Positions 37,014-45,608 are shown, numbered from the stretch's first letter. The stretch is 64,000 nucleotides of DNA from Prevotella lacticifex (GCF_019973375.1 NZ_BPTV01000001.1:992001-1056000), one strand, 5' to 3'. Translations and numbers: made by a program. Notes: generated by a model from the sequence alone, not told the origin.

Positions 37014-37565
37014 TCAGCGTCCATTGCCTGGCGACATGGACTCATTTCGCCGGGACAACAATGAAGGCGAAGACACTACCATGAGAACATTAACCTTTGA
37101 CGGGATGCTGGAATCTCTGGCATTCCTCCATGAGAAATGCGACACCATCAACTCTAACTGATTCTTGACAAGATTGTAGTATGCACCACGTTTTGCTGTC
37201 AGCGTCTCGTGGTTGCCCGTCTCGACGACCATACCGTGGTCGATGACGACAATCTGGTCGGCATTCCTGACCGTGCTCAGGTGGTGGGCGACGATGACGA
37301 CGGTCTTGCCACGATAGAACGTGTCGAGGTTCTCCACGATGGCCCGTTCGTTGTTGGCATCAAGTGAGTTTGTAGCCTCGTCGAGGAAAATGTAGCCGGG
37401 ATTCTTGTACACAGCACGGGCGATGAGGATGCGCTGAAGCTGCCCTTGGCTCAGTCCCATGCCGTCACGTCCTATCTTCGTGTTGTACTTCAGTGGCAGC
37501 GACATCACATAGCCGTCCAGCATCTCGGCTTTTTTAATCGTTTCGATTCTGTACTTTTCTTTCAT
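37014..37565 (-). pseudogene. Fragment of a PCAT exporter gene (ATPase C-terminal part)
   Basis: An open frame of 183 codons whose middle (about 37147-37527) matches roughly the last 125 residues of the exporters: YVMSLPLKYNTK, signature LSQGQ, FLDEATNSLD and AHHLSTV. The Walker A, transmembrane and peptidase parts are missing. It differs from all intact copies at key spots: GQLQR for GQRQR, NPGY for NPDY, AHH for AHR. The first 14 and last 45 residues are unrelated sequence. It is therefore a scar of a deleted or recombined exporter, not a functional ATPase. The flanking stretch 36729-37013 holds no gene I can recognise. Confidence 0.85.
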
Positions 37566-37720
37566 CTGTTAATAATTTTTAGTTATAGTTCGGTTACGGG
37601 TGTCGATACCGTTTTGTATTATCCTTATATTTCCATAATTAGTTATCTGTAGCGATACTTATCAATTGTTTCCTATGTTGTAAGTAATCGCCTAATTTAA
37701 CATTTGCCCTTTGGCTCTTG

Positions 37721-38074
37721 TCAGATTATTAAATCTCCACTATATGTGGCATTGTCTAACACTATGCAGAGTCTGTACGTGCCTTGTGGCGTGTCGCCTA
37801 TATTCATGGTGACGGTACCACTTCCTGAGATTGTGGCGATTGCATAGTTCACGATAGTATTGTTAGCGTCGTAAACGTACAATTGAACGGTTCCAGTGTA
37901 ACGTGAGACGTCAATTGTGATAACGCCATTATCATAGTCAGCTACTACCTGAGTGGCTGATGGTATGCGTGCACCACCTTGATGCATTGTTCCAGCCCTT
38001 TTGACGTTAATAGTAGAGGCTTGACTAGGGGATAAAATAAGCAACATCAACAATAATGAAATAATTTGCTTCAT
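37721..38074 (-). CDS. Small secreted DUF3244-like protein (front of module C, or module D)
   Basis: A 117-aa protein nearly identical to the module A copy, with the same signal peptide MKQIISLLLMLLILSPSQAS and a few changes (VQLYVYDANNTIVNYAIA). It appears intact, with an intact boxed promoter upstream (38103-38229). It is followed not by a precursor but by an exporter fragment and then, about 1.1 kb further, by the module C barrel. Confidence 0.8.
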   Translation of the reverse strand: MKQIISLLLMLLILSPSQASTINVKRAGTMHQGGARIPSATQVVADYDNGVITIDVSRYTGTVQLYVYDANNTIVNYAIATISGSGTVTMNIGDTPQGTYRLCIVLDNATYSGDLII

Positions 38075-38102
38075 AATGTAAGTCTTTTAAAGTTTCCGAT
38101 TG

Positions 38103-38229
38103 CAAAATTAGGAAGTTTTTTCGATGCATCAAAAATGTTTATGTCTATTTCTTCCGTTATAGATGTTTGCATAAAGTGTTTATATTCAGAATATTATCAA
38201 AAATACCTCTATTCTCGATGTCTATTTCT
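38103..38229 (-). promoter_or_regulatory. Promoter with paired GAAATAGAC boxes upstream of the third DUF3244 gene
   Basis: Minus strand: -7 TAATTTTG (38103-38110), -33 TTTG (38130-38133), spacer 19. Boxes at 38143-38152 and 38220-38229, 77 bp apart. Almost identical to 15646-15772. Confidence 0.75.
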
Positions 38230-39574
38230 TCATTTTTGGGCATCAAAAAGCTTCAATAAAAGACCTCAGTGATGGGCTGTTTCCTCCTTCCAAACCAACT
38301 TTTGACTTATACACGAAAAGCTTCTGACGGATTGACTTTTCGCTGATATTGTAAATCAATCCCATAGCCTTGGATGACATTTTGAGGCGAAGAAGAATCA
38401 TGAACTTCACATCGTCATCACTTAAGTTAGGGAATCGTTCCCTTAATCTTGAGATGAAATTGCCTTCGACATTATCAACAAACATTCTGATTTCCTCCCA
38501 GTCCTCCTCTGTCAGCACAACAACGTCCTTTTTGTTTCCACGTATTTCCTCTATCCTTTTTGCTATATTGATTTTTTTAAGCAGGTAGCTGCGCATGGTT
38601 GAAAGCTGAATTTCTTTATGGCGCAATTCCTCCTCGTGCGTTTTCTCCTCCATTTCATGCCTCTCTTTCTCGTATTTAATTTTTCTTTTAGCTTTAAGTT
38701 TATACTGCCGAAAGGCATAAACAATAAAAATTACAACGACTATTGCTGAAAGAACTATCAAACCAATAACCCATATTAGCAGATTTGCTTTTTCTTCGCT
38801 GATGCCCTTTTCGTATTGAGCAGTAACCAAGGAAGTATAGTACTTTTCCTTATCGTTAAGCTCATTACCATACATCTCTTCTATATAGTGATATGCTGAG
38901 TCCGCAAATGAAACAGCATTGGAATAATCGTGCTCCTTTGTTGCAGCCAAATGTCGTATATAATAATAAATGTATAGGTCGTTAGGCTTATCAACTTTAA
39001 TCTTGTTCATAAAGACTTTGCATCTTTCTAACGAATCTGCATCTAAATAAGCCCATGCTAAATTTAATAATTTAGATACATCATTATTATTGCTTAATTC
39101 ACACGACTGACGTGAGCACCACAAAGATCCTTTATAATCTTTTTTTTGACTCAAAATAGAAGCCATGTCTTGATAAGCGTCAGAAATGCAGATAGAATCC
39201 CCTGTCAGTTTTGTCAGCTTTATTGCTGCAACACACTCCTCTTCCGCCAAATCCAAACTGTCGGCGAGTAACAATGCATCGGTTACTTGTAACCTGAAAT
39301 ACGCTTTGTTTATATTAGTAGCATTAGGCAAACCGGAATATATTCTATCAGCTTTCCGTGCCACTAATACTACTGCTCGCGGATTTGAATTACCTAAGAC
39401 TTTTGATAATTTCTCCAAGGCAAGGCATTGGGTGTACTTGTCGCCCTGCTTTTCAGCAACATCAGCAGCTTTCTGGGCGCAGTTTAATTCTTCCGTGTTT
39501 GGAGCATGGCTCCGCCAGCCAGAATATGGTGCATAGACGGTACATTTTCTCTATTAGTTTTGTACCTTTGCATC

Positions 39575-39973
39575 ATGAAGCATAAAGAAGTTCCAAATAA
39601 GTATGAGTTTTTTGCCAGTTTTTTCCTTCCCAATGGTATGTTGGACTGGTTTGATATAGTGAGAATAGAAGAAGAAGCCAATGACGGTACTAAGAAGTTT
39701 GACGGATTCTTCAGCACCATACTTCACATATATCTAGATGAGCGTGACAACCGTGAGGGAGAGACACTTGGCCTTGTTCCAAACGGCTTTACCGAGCCTA
39801 CGACAATCAAGGATTATCCGATTCGCGACCGCAAGGTGATACTCCATGTCCGCCGCAGGCGTTACAAGGATGCTGACGGTAGGAGTATAATCCTTAACCA
39901 TTATCCGTTGAAGTCGGACGGCACGGAACTCTCTGTAGAGTTCGGTGTTTTTTTAAAAGACGATCCTCGATAA
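39575..39973 (+). CDS. IS transposase N-terminal region protein, copy 2
   Basis: A 132-aa frame starting MKHKEVPNKYEFFASFFLPNG, with the conserved HVRRRRYKDADGR segment seen in copy 1. A promoter-like TACCTTTG sits at 39563-39570, five bases before the ATG; it implies an almost leaderless transcript and rules out in-frame starts further upstream. The frame stops just after a T7A4 run (39948-39958), where the transposase frame takes over. Confidence 0.82.
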   Translation: MKHKEVPNKYEFFASFFLPNGMLDWFDIVRIEEEANDGTKKFDGFFSTILHIYLDERDNREGETLGLVPNGFTEPTTIKDYPIRDRKVILHVRRRRYKDADGRSIILNHYPLKSDGTELSVEFGVFLKDDPR

Positions 39974-41051
39974 CAATCCCGTTACGTTCAGTTCCGTAGG
40001 GAAGTACTACCACCTAAAGCCAAGTACGCTTGGGAGGTACTACAAGGAAAGCCTGAGCGGTTTTAATGACTGGGAGCAGAAAGACCATGCCGTTGACTGG
40101 ATGCTGCTGGCGGGGAATCTGAGCGAGTATTGCAGTATTGACGAGACTCAGATTTGCGGCGAGGTCTATGTGTTCCTGACCAGCAAGGCTGGCCACGGCA
40201 TGAAGAAGACGCTTATAGCCTCGGTAAAGGGTACGAAGGCTGAGACGGTCAGCGCAATCCTGCTAAAAATCCCCAAGGAGGAGCGTGAGAAGGTCAGGGA
40301 GGTTACGATGGACTTCAGCGATTCAATGTACAGTATCGTAAAGACCTGCTTCCCCAATGCCACAATAGTCATTGACTGTTTCCATATCGTACAACGCCTT
40401 TGTGAGGCACTCGACGAGATGCGGCTCAGGTTCAAGCGCCTTGCCGTAACCAAGACCAAGAAGGAGGCCGCAGAGCACAACCAGCGTGAGGACGAGAAGG
40501 CAAGGAAGCGTAAGTACAACAGGGAGTGGTATGCCAGCCACAAGGCAAGCAAGAACGTCAAGGGCAAGAAGCGCGGAAGGAAGCGCATCCGCAAACGGAA
40601 GTTCAAACCGCAGACATTCTCCAACGGCGACACGAGGGTCGAGCTGTTGACAAGGGCAAGAACCATACTATACAAGTCTGGAGAGAAATGGGGCAAGAAT
40701 CAGAAGACAAGGGCAAAGATATTGTTCGACAACTATGAGAAGCTCAGGGAGGGCTACTCTCTAATATGTAAGATAAGAAGCATCTTCCAGAAGAATATCA
40801 CAAAGGGGCAGGCTAAGGGGGAACTGCACAGTTGGTATAAGGAAGTTGCCGATTGTACCATCCGTGAAATCAAATCTGCCAGAGACTGCATCAAGGCAAA
40901 GGAGGAAGAAGTCCTCAACTATTTTATAAACCGGCATACAAACGCTTCGGCTGAATCATTCAACTCCAAGATTAAAGGCTTTAAGGCTCAACTGCACGGA
41001 GTGGCTGACATCCCGTTCTTCATGTACCGTCTATGCACCATATTCGGCTAA
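39957..41051 (+). CDS. IS transposase, C-terminal (catalytic) part, copy 2
   Basis: The frame opens right after a stop at 39954-39956 and has no early start codon; the first ATG is at 40101. It carries the DDE motifs SIDETQI, IVIDCFHIVQ and NASAESFNSKIKG. Alignment with copy 1 begins at LDxxPVT, immediately downstream of the homopolymer, so the natural product is probably a fusion with the N-terminal frame by a +1 (or -2) shift. The stop lies inside the right inverted repeat. Confidence 0.88.
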   Translation, partial: KTILDNNPVTFSSVGKYYHLKPSTLGRYYKESLSGFNDWEQKDHAVDWMLLAGNLSEYCSIDETQICGEVYVFLTSKAGHGMKKTLIASVKGTKAETVSAILLKIPKEEREKVREVTMDFSDSMYSIVKTCFPNATIVIDCFHIVQRLCEALDEMRLRFKRLAVTKTKKEAAEHNQREDEKARKRKYNREWYASHKASKNVKGKKRGRKRIRKRKFKPQTFSNGDTRVELLTRARTILYKSGEKWGKNQKTRAKILFDNYEKLREGYSLICKIRSIFQKNITKGQAKGELHSWYKEVADCTIREIKSARDCIKAKEEEVLNYFINRHTNASAESFNSKIKGFKAQLHGVADIPFFMYRLCTIFG

Positions 41052-41484
41052 CGGAGCCATGCTCCAAACACGGAAGAATTAAACTGCGCCGCTTTCTGCA
41101 AGCAGTCATTCGCCTGCTCTGTGCTGTCATTTAGCATGTAGTATTTACCCATATAGTACTCACACTTGGAATAGAGCGAATCTTGCTCTCTATTATTATA
41201 ATAGGTGTAGGCAGTTCTTAACAAAGAGTCGTTGTCAACATCCTGTCCGCTCTTGTCCTGTGCGATTGTGTAGACAAGGGCATACCGCGCCATTTCGGCT
41301 TTACCAAGTTTTGCCTGGTCAACTCCATTAAGTACCGACAAGGCACTATCCGGTGCTGTTGCCGTTAGTTGGTATGCTATGTCAATAGCTTTGTTGTGCG
41401 TTTCCTTGCAGCCTGTAACGAGAAATGCGGTCAGCACAGATAAGATTATGATAATTTTGTTGTTCATTGCATTGTAAATTTTGG

Positions 41485-41609
41485 CAAAGTTACGCATTAA
41501 TTGCCAATGCAGCAAATATATAAGGTCTATTTCTTCAGTTTGTGCATTATTGTTATCTCGTTGATAATCAATTATATATAGATTATTATTATTTTTGTGA
41601 GTCTATTTC
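41485..41609 (-). promoter_or_regulatory. Promoter with paired GAAATAGAC boxes for the IS-broken regulator
   Basis: Minus strand: -7 TAACTTTG (41485-41492), -33 TTTG (41513-41516), spacer 20. Proximal box AGAAATAGAC at 41525-41534; distal box GAAATAGAC at 41601-41609, 76 bp apart. The sequence between the boxes differs from the copies at 17454-17521, so the boxes are conserved beyond their surroundings. Confidence 0.75.
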
Positions 41610-41691
41610 GTCAGTTCGCAGGTAAAAAATTGCGCAATAGATAGCTTTAGTTTGTGAATTCTTAATGTCCATTCCATCGGTCTGTCATTAT

Positions 41692-41814
41692 GGGGACATT
41701 AGTTTATACATGGTGAACCTGGCAGAATGCATAATCAGAGTCCTGCTCCTCTTTCTATACCTCATTCTATACCCCTTTCTACCCCTCTGAAATTTGGAAT
41801 CGGGAAAAATATTT
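41692..41814. repeat. 123-bp direct repeat, first copy (second at 42332-42454)
   Basis: Both copies begin GGGGACATTAGTTTATACAT, contain TTCTATACCTCATTCTATAC and end TCGGGAAAAATATTT, with only scattered differences and equal length. They enclose about 520 bp of non-coding, palindrome-rich DNA at the right edge of the RiPP island. The second copy runs into a promoter-like TAACTTTG at 42457-42464. Confidence 0.85.
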
Positions 41815-41954
41815 CTTGACTTCGTCAATGCGTCACCCTATTGCGCAGGGCAGATACGATTGATGTTCATAAGTAAGTACGAGGGGGATGCACATTCTCT
41901 CCTGACAAAAACCAAATAAAACCTCTTGCTGCGATGCAAGGGCTGTGCCCTTTG

Positions 41955-42016
41955 TTTCTTCTCCGCCGCCGGCTTGCTCCGAAGCAAGCTTCGGCAAGCC
42001 GGCGGCGGAGAAGAAA
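41955..42016. repeat. Long perfect palindrome (23-bp arms, 16-base loop)
   Basis: The arm at 41955-41977 is the exact reverse complement of 41994-42016 (arm sequence starts TTTCTTCTCCGCCGCC). The loop is itself partly self-complementary (CGAAGC/GCTTCG). It has no T run next to it and no gene close enough to terminate. It may be a REP-like element or a remnant of a mobile sequence. Reading frames across it on both strands are products of the symmetry. Confidence 0.85.
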
Positions 42017-42152
42017 CAGCCTTCGTGCCTCAGGCTTGCAATCGCAAGTAAAACACACAAAACATGCTGGCGCGGTGATTTTCCTAACTATTGATTTCTT
42101 AACTACAAATTTCTAATTTCTAACTCACCGCCAGCCTGTTTTGAAGGTTTTT

Positions 42153-42199
42153 CTTTGTGTCAGTGCCAAAGGGTCAAAGTCCTTGGCACTGACACAAAG
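42153..42199. repeat. Second inverted repeat in the island-edge non-coding region
   Basis: CTTTGTGTCAGTGCCAAAGG (42153-42172) pairs with CCTTGGCACTGACACAAAG (42181-42199) with one bulged base and an 8-base loop. No clear T tract follows on either strand. It lies between the two 123-bp repeats. Confidence 0.75.
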
Positions 42200-42331
42200 G
42201 GTTTTATTGGTTTTGGTATCAACTTATACTCCTGGATTCAACAATGCGTCACCATCAATTGCTAAAATTGGCCCATAACTAATTGATAATCAATATTGAC
42301 AATTCATCCAACCAAAGAAGTGACGAAGTCA

Positions 42332-42454
42332 GGGGACATTAGTTTATACATGGTTAGCCTGGCAGAATTCATAATCAGAGTCCTGCTCCCATTTCTATAC
42401 CTCATTCTATACTCCTTTCTGCCCCTCTGAAATGTGGAATCGGGAAAAATATTT
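42332..42454. repeat. 123-bp direct repeat, second copy
   Basis: Partner of 41692-41814. Downstream, 42455-42647 contains a -7 like element (42457-42464, plus strand) and a tiny frame from 42484 (MKHIRCNAKSASP), but no gene I would defend; this stretch converges on the 3' end of the CPBP gene. Confidence 0.8.
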
Positions 42455-42647
42455 TATAACTTTGCAACGAAATAACAAATCCCATGAAACATATCCGTTG
42501 CAACGCAAAAAGTGCCTCTCCTTAACCGAAGAGACACTTGCTGTGGAATGCCAAGAAGTCTCCAATATGTTGAGAGTTTATTACTCTGCTCGAGTAAGCG
42601 GTATCGGTGTGGCTCATGTTATCGTGGTTCCGACGTTGATAGAATGA

Positions 42648-43373
42648 TCAATGGGCGAGGAGAGGGAAGGCTATTCCGGCTAAATTGCAGACGGCATGAG
42701 CGATGACGCAATATCTTATATCGTGGTACTTGATGTAGATATAGCATAATGGTACCGCGAAGATAAGGGTGTCGACTCTAAAAAACGAGTCTCCGAGATG
42801 CATACAGAAGAACAGCACCGAACTTAATATAATGATGGCAGCAGGTTTGAAACTTCCCCTCTCCATCATGCTGACGAGCCATTTCCTGAAGAGCATTTCT
42901 TCGGTGAATGGGACTAACAATCCTGTTGAGAGGATGGAAATGAGCAACGAGGAGATACTTACGGTATTGGGATGTGGATATGCAGCGTCGCTCAGCTGAC
43001 AAATAAGATAAATGGATAGTTGCCAAAGCAGGCCTAAGAGAATGGAAATGAGAATCGTTTTCGTCTGAATCCCGGACTGTCTGAAGGTCCACAAATCGAG
43101 TTTCTCTATCCTGTTCTCTACGGCTAAAGCTACTAACAGGAATGCGGAGCAGGCTAAAGCCATGAGGTCGGGTGCCGATTTGGCAAGGAATGTATTACTG
43201 TTGCCATTGAAAAGAAGGACTAAGAATGGTGCTGATACCAAGAGTGAGCCCGCAAGGCATATCGCTAAGAAAGCTGCGATTCTGCCGACACATTTCGGTT
43301 TGCTGTAAGTCATATTATTAAAAAGGTATGAGAATCTTTTTACCCTCCCGGAATATGGTGTGATAGCATCCAT
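42648..43373 (-). CDS. CPBP family intramembrane glutamic endopeptidase
   Basis: A 241-aa multi-pass membrane protein with about six hydrophobic helices and the CPBP/Abi signature: PFTEEMLFRKWL (the Glu-Glu pair plus Arg) and later FFCMHLGD with the second-motif His, and IKYHDIRYCVIAHAVCN with the third. Such proteases cleave prenylated CAAX proteins in eukaryotes and in bacteria are often tied to bacteriocin processing or immunity. Here it lies 41 bp downstream of panD, so it is probably co-transcribed with panC-panD. Its proximity to the RiPP island may be chance. Confidence 0.85.
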   Translation of the reverse strand: MDAITPYSGRVKRFSYLFNNMTYSKPKCVGRIAAFLAICLAGSLLVSAPFLVLLFNGNSNTFLAKSAPDLMALACSAFLLVALAVENRIEKLDLWTFRQSGIQTKTILISILLGLLWQLSIYLICQLSDAAYPHPNTVSISSLLISILSTGLLVPFTEEMLFRKWLVSMMERGSFKPAAIIILSSVLFFCMHLGDSFFRVDTLIFAVPLCYIYIKYHDIRYCVIAHAVCNLAGIAFPLLAH

Positions 43374-43414
43374 AATCGCAGGAGGGTATTATTGCAATTC
43401 GTTTGGCTGCCGGG

Positions 43415-43759
43415 TTATAATTTGTTTCCGGCTTTTGGGAACACCACTATGGGCTTGTAGTTCTTTGCTTCCTCAAAGTCCATGATGGCGTAGGCTATGA
43501 TGATGACCGTATCACCCACCTGAACCTTTCTGGCCGCGGCTCCGTTGAGGCAGATACAGCCTGAACCGCGTTCACCTTTTATAATATACGTCTCGAGGCG
43601 CTCGCCGTTGTTGTTGTCGACGATCTGTACTTTCTCGCCGGCGATGAGCCCTGCGGCATCCATGAGATCCTCGTCGATGGTTATGCTGCCCATGTAGTTG
43701 AGGTTCGCCTCGGTCACTGTCACACAGTGGAGCTTCGATTTCAGTACTTCTATTTGCAT
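43415..43759 (-). CDS. panD: Aspartate 1-decarboxylase
   Basis: A 114-aa pyruvoyl enzyme making beta-alanine from aspartate for pantothenate synthesis. The sequence [20 protein letters not shown] followed by [17 protein letters not shown] contains the Gly-Ser self-cleavage site (MGSI) that generates the pyruvoyl group. The start MQIEVLKSK at 43759 fits the family. The next gene upstream is panC, whose stop lies one base away, so panC and panD form an operon supplying both immediate precursors. Confidence 0.95.
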   Translation of the reverse strand: MQIEVLKSKLHCVTVTEANLNYMGSITIDEDLMDAAGLIAGEKVQIVDNNNGERLETYIIKGERGSGCICLNGAAARKVQVGDTVIIIAYAIMDFEEAKNYKPIVVFPKAGNKL

Positions 43760-43760
43760 A

Positions 43761-44618
43761 TCAGGCCTTATATTTAATATGGTCAATGAGTCTTATAGGA
43801 GTCTTGCCGCAGTAAACGGTGATGCACCCTACTACATAGTCGCTGTCGTCCCAGCTCTTCACGTCGAGGAGGGTGTTGCCGTCGACAATCTCGAAATATT
43901 CCACTTCCAGTCCGTCTACGGCATTGATGTCGGCGACCACCTTGTCGTGAGTCTCCTCCACGGTGTGGCTCTTGGCGTATTCCACGCTCTCCTTCAGTAC
44001 GCGGTATATGTTTGGAGCTATGGCACGCTCCTCCTTTGTCAGCAGGCTGTTGCGCGAGCTCATAGCCAGTCCGTCGTTCTCACGGACGATAGGGCACTCA
44101 ACAATCTCGAGAGTCTTGCCCATGCCGATATAGTCGACGAGGCGCTTCACTACAGCTATCTGTTGCCAGTCCTTCTCCCCGAAGTAGGCTCTGTTCGGCC
44201 GTACGATGTAGAACAGCCGGCTGACAACCTGGCACACGCCGTTGAAGTGGCCCGGCCGCTTAGCTCCCTCCATCACCGTCGACTGAGGAGGAAACTCGAA
44301 CTGACGGGTGTCAGGTTCCGGATACATCTCCTGCACCGACGGAGCAAACACATACTGTGCCCCGCAGCCCTCAACGAGCTTGCAGTCGGCCTTGAGGTTG
44401 CGCGGATAGCGCTCCAGGTCGCCCTTGTCGTTGAACTGGGTTGGATTCAAGAATACTGATACTACTGTTACGTCGTTTTCCTTTACACTGCGGCGGATGA
44501 GCGAGGCGTGACCCTCATGCAGGGCACCCATCGTAGGAACCAAACCGACTGACTTGCCTTCTTTGCGAACAAGAAAGAGTTCGTTCTGAAGATCAACAAT
44601 CTTTTCGAATACTTTCAT
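43761..44618 (-). CDS. panC: Pantothenate synthetase
   Basis: A 285-aa enzyme condensing pantoate and beta-alanine with ATP. It has the family motifs [15 protein letters not shown] (nucleotide-binding HxGH-like), FLNPTQFN and YFGEKDWQQ, and a C-terminal KTPIRLIDH. The start is [10 protein letters not shown] at 44618; the longer open frame upstream covers the promoter and would add 113 unrelated residues. Expressed divergently from the GT5 gene. Confidence 0.96.
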   Translation of the reverse strand: MKVFEKIVDLQNELFLVRKEGKSVGLVPTMGALHEGHASLIRRSVKENDVTVVSVFLNPTQFNDKGDLERYPRNLKADCKLVEGCGAQYVFAPSVQEMYPEPDTRQFEFPPQSTVMEGAKRPGHFNGVCQVVSRLFYIVRPNRAYFGEKDWQQIAVVKRLVDYIGMGKTLEIVECPIVRENDGLAMSSRNSLLTKEERAIAPNIYRVLKESVEYAKSHTVEETHDKVVADINAVDGLEVEYFEIVDGNTLLDVKSWDDSDYVVGCITVYCGKTPIRLIDHIKYKA

Positions 44619-44640
44619 TGCCAATTTGTAATTTCCGGTG

Positions 44641-44699
44641 CAAAGTAACAATATTTTTATGAGAAAGACAAATAATATGGGAAATTTTTCGTAACTTTG
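44641..44699. promoter_or_regulatory. Divergent promoters for panC (minus) and the GT5 gene (plus)
   Basis: Minus strand: TTACTTTG (44641-44648) with -33 TTTG at 44669-44672, spacer 20, serving panC. Plus strand: TAACTTTG at 44692-44699 without an obvious -33 TTTG, serving the gene at 44787. The region 44619-44786 has no other feature. Confidence 0.65.
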
Positions 44700-44786
44700 C
44701 ACGTTGAATAATAAGTTAAAGACTATTGGCCGCGTCTTTGTTAGATATTTTGGCCATAATGAAGAAGTATTTATACGGATACAGAA

Positions 44787-45602
44787 ATGGGAAAGAAAGT
44801 ATTGTTTATCAATCAGGAAATTAAACCATACGTACCAGAGTCGGAGATGTCGACCTTTGGCTATGATCTGCCAACAGCCATGCAGGGTGCGGGATATGAA
44901 ATCAGGTCGTTCATGCCAAAATGGGGAAACATCAACGAGAGACGTGGTCAGCTCCATGAGGTTATCCGTCTTTCAGGTATCAACGTTATCATCGACGATA
45001 CCGACCATCCGCTGATTATCAAGGTGGCTTCCATCCAGCAGACTCGCATCCAGGTGTATTTCATTGATAATGAGGACTATTTCCAGAAGCGTAAGATGAC
45101 GCAGGACGAGATGGGCAATGACTATCCCGACAATGGTGAGCGTGCCATCTTCTTTGCACGCGGTGTGCTCGAGACGGTGAAAAAACTGCGTTGGGCTCCT
45201 GATATTATCCACTGTCAGGGCTGGATGAGTGCTGTCGTGCCGTTCTACGTCCGCACAGCCTATAAGGACGAGCCGCAGTTTGCAAACTCACGCATCGTCA
45301 CCTCAATGTTCAGCGACCAGCCCCGTGGCGACTTCGGCAGTAAGTTCAAGAAATGCCTGGAGTTCCGCGATGCCAACGCCTCAATGCTTGAGAAATACGG
45401 TGATAAATTCGACTTCTATGAACTCGGCAAGCTCGCCATCGACTATTCCGACGGTATTGTGAAGACCGGTCCAAACGTCAAGCAGCAGCTCATCGACTAC
45501 GCCAACGCCGAGAACAAGCCGGTGCTCGTTCATCCCGACTCCGACAACTACGCTCCGGCTTACAAGGACTTCTATGAGATGCTTTTAAACTCAGACAAAT
45601 AG
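44787..45602 (+). CDS. Isolated GT5 (glycogen/starch synthase catalytic N-terminal) domain protein
   Basis: A 271-aa protein resembling only the N-terminal Rossmann half of glycogen synthases ([20 protein letters not shown], then [19 protein letters not shown]). The usual Lys-x-Gly-Gly-Leu ADP-glucose motif is replaced by [13 protein letters not shown], and the C-terminal nucleotide-binding half is absent. It may therefore be non-catalytic or a partner of a separate chain. This short form next to panC appears to be the normal arrangement in Bacteroidales as I recall it. It is followed six bases later by a DUF4270 gene. Confidence 0.85.
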   Translation: MGKKVLFINQEIKPYVPESEMSTFGYDLPTAMQGAGYEIRSFMPKWGNINERRGQLHEVIRLSGINVIIDDTDHPLIIKVASIQQTRIQVYFIDNEDYFQKRKMTQDEMGNDYPDNGERAIFFARGVLETVKKLRWAPDIIHCQGWMSAVVPFYVRTAYKDEPQFANSRIVTSMFSDQPRGDFGSKFKKCLEFRDANASMLEKYGDKFDFYELGKLAIDYSDGIVKTGPNVKQQLIDYANAENKPVLVHPDSDNYAPAYKDFYEMLLNSDK

Positions 45603-45608
45603 TACATA

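Larger units (their letters stand above)
39476..41090 (+). mobile_element. ISL3-type (ISAon1-like) insertion sequence, copy 2, 1615 bp
   Basis: Terminal inverted repeats begin GGCGCAGTTTAATTCTTCC at both ends and match perfectly for about 40 bp. The 8-bp target duplication is GCTTTCTG (39468-39475 and 41091-41098). Its size and two-frame layout match copy 1 at 7655-9263, but the proteins differ at roughly half of positions and only the outermost GGCGCAG of the repeats is shared. It is thus a different element of the same family, in opposite orientation. Confidence 0.93.
38243..41467 (-). pseudogene. TPR-HTH regulator gene interrupted by an IS
   Basis: The N-terminal 120 or so codons (41467 to 41099) and the C-terminal part (39475 to 38243) are nearly identical to the module A regulator. 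They rejoin in frame if the IS at 39476-41090 and one GCTTTCTG copy are removed. The downstream fragment keeps the transmembrane helix, coiled coil and HTH but has lost the signal sequence and the first TPR repeats, so signal-dependent function should be abolished. High identity to the intact copy means the insertion is recent. Confidence 0.9.

Noticed and set aside
37014..37565. A functional stand-alone ATPase
   Set aside because: It lacks Walker A and has substitutions in the signature and H-loop; fragment of an exporter.
15646..41609. The repeated GAAATAGAC boxes as a CRISPR or integron repeat
   Set aside because: Only pairs occur, each tied to a promoter at fixed distance; no array of repeats and spacers and no cas or integrase gene.
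41833..42060. Short frames on both strands across the palindrome
   Set aside because: They mirror each other because of the 23-bp inverted repeat; no start or conservation argument.
42432..42647. 71-codon plus-strand frame before the CPBP gene
   Set aside because: Its start lies upstream of the only promoter-like element, the composition is not protein-like, and part is repeat sequence.
42648..43373. CPBP protease as an immunity gene of the RiPP island
   Set aside because: It lies 41 bp after panD in what looks like the pan operon, more than 1 kb and a repeat region away from the island; kept as a separate gene.
44619..44957. N-terminal extension of panC by 113 residues
   Set aside because: The extension covers the panC promoter and does not resemble pantothenate synthetases; ATG at 44618 fits the family length.
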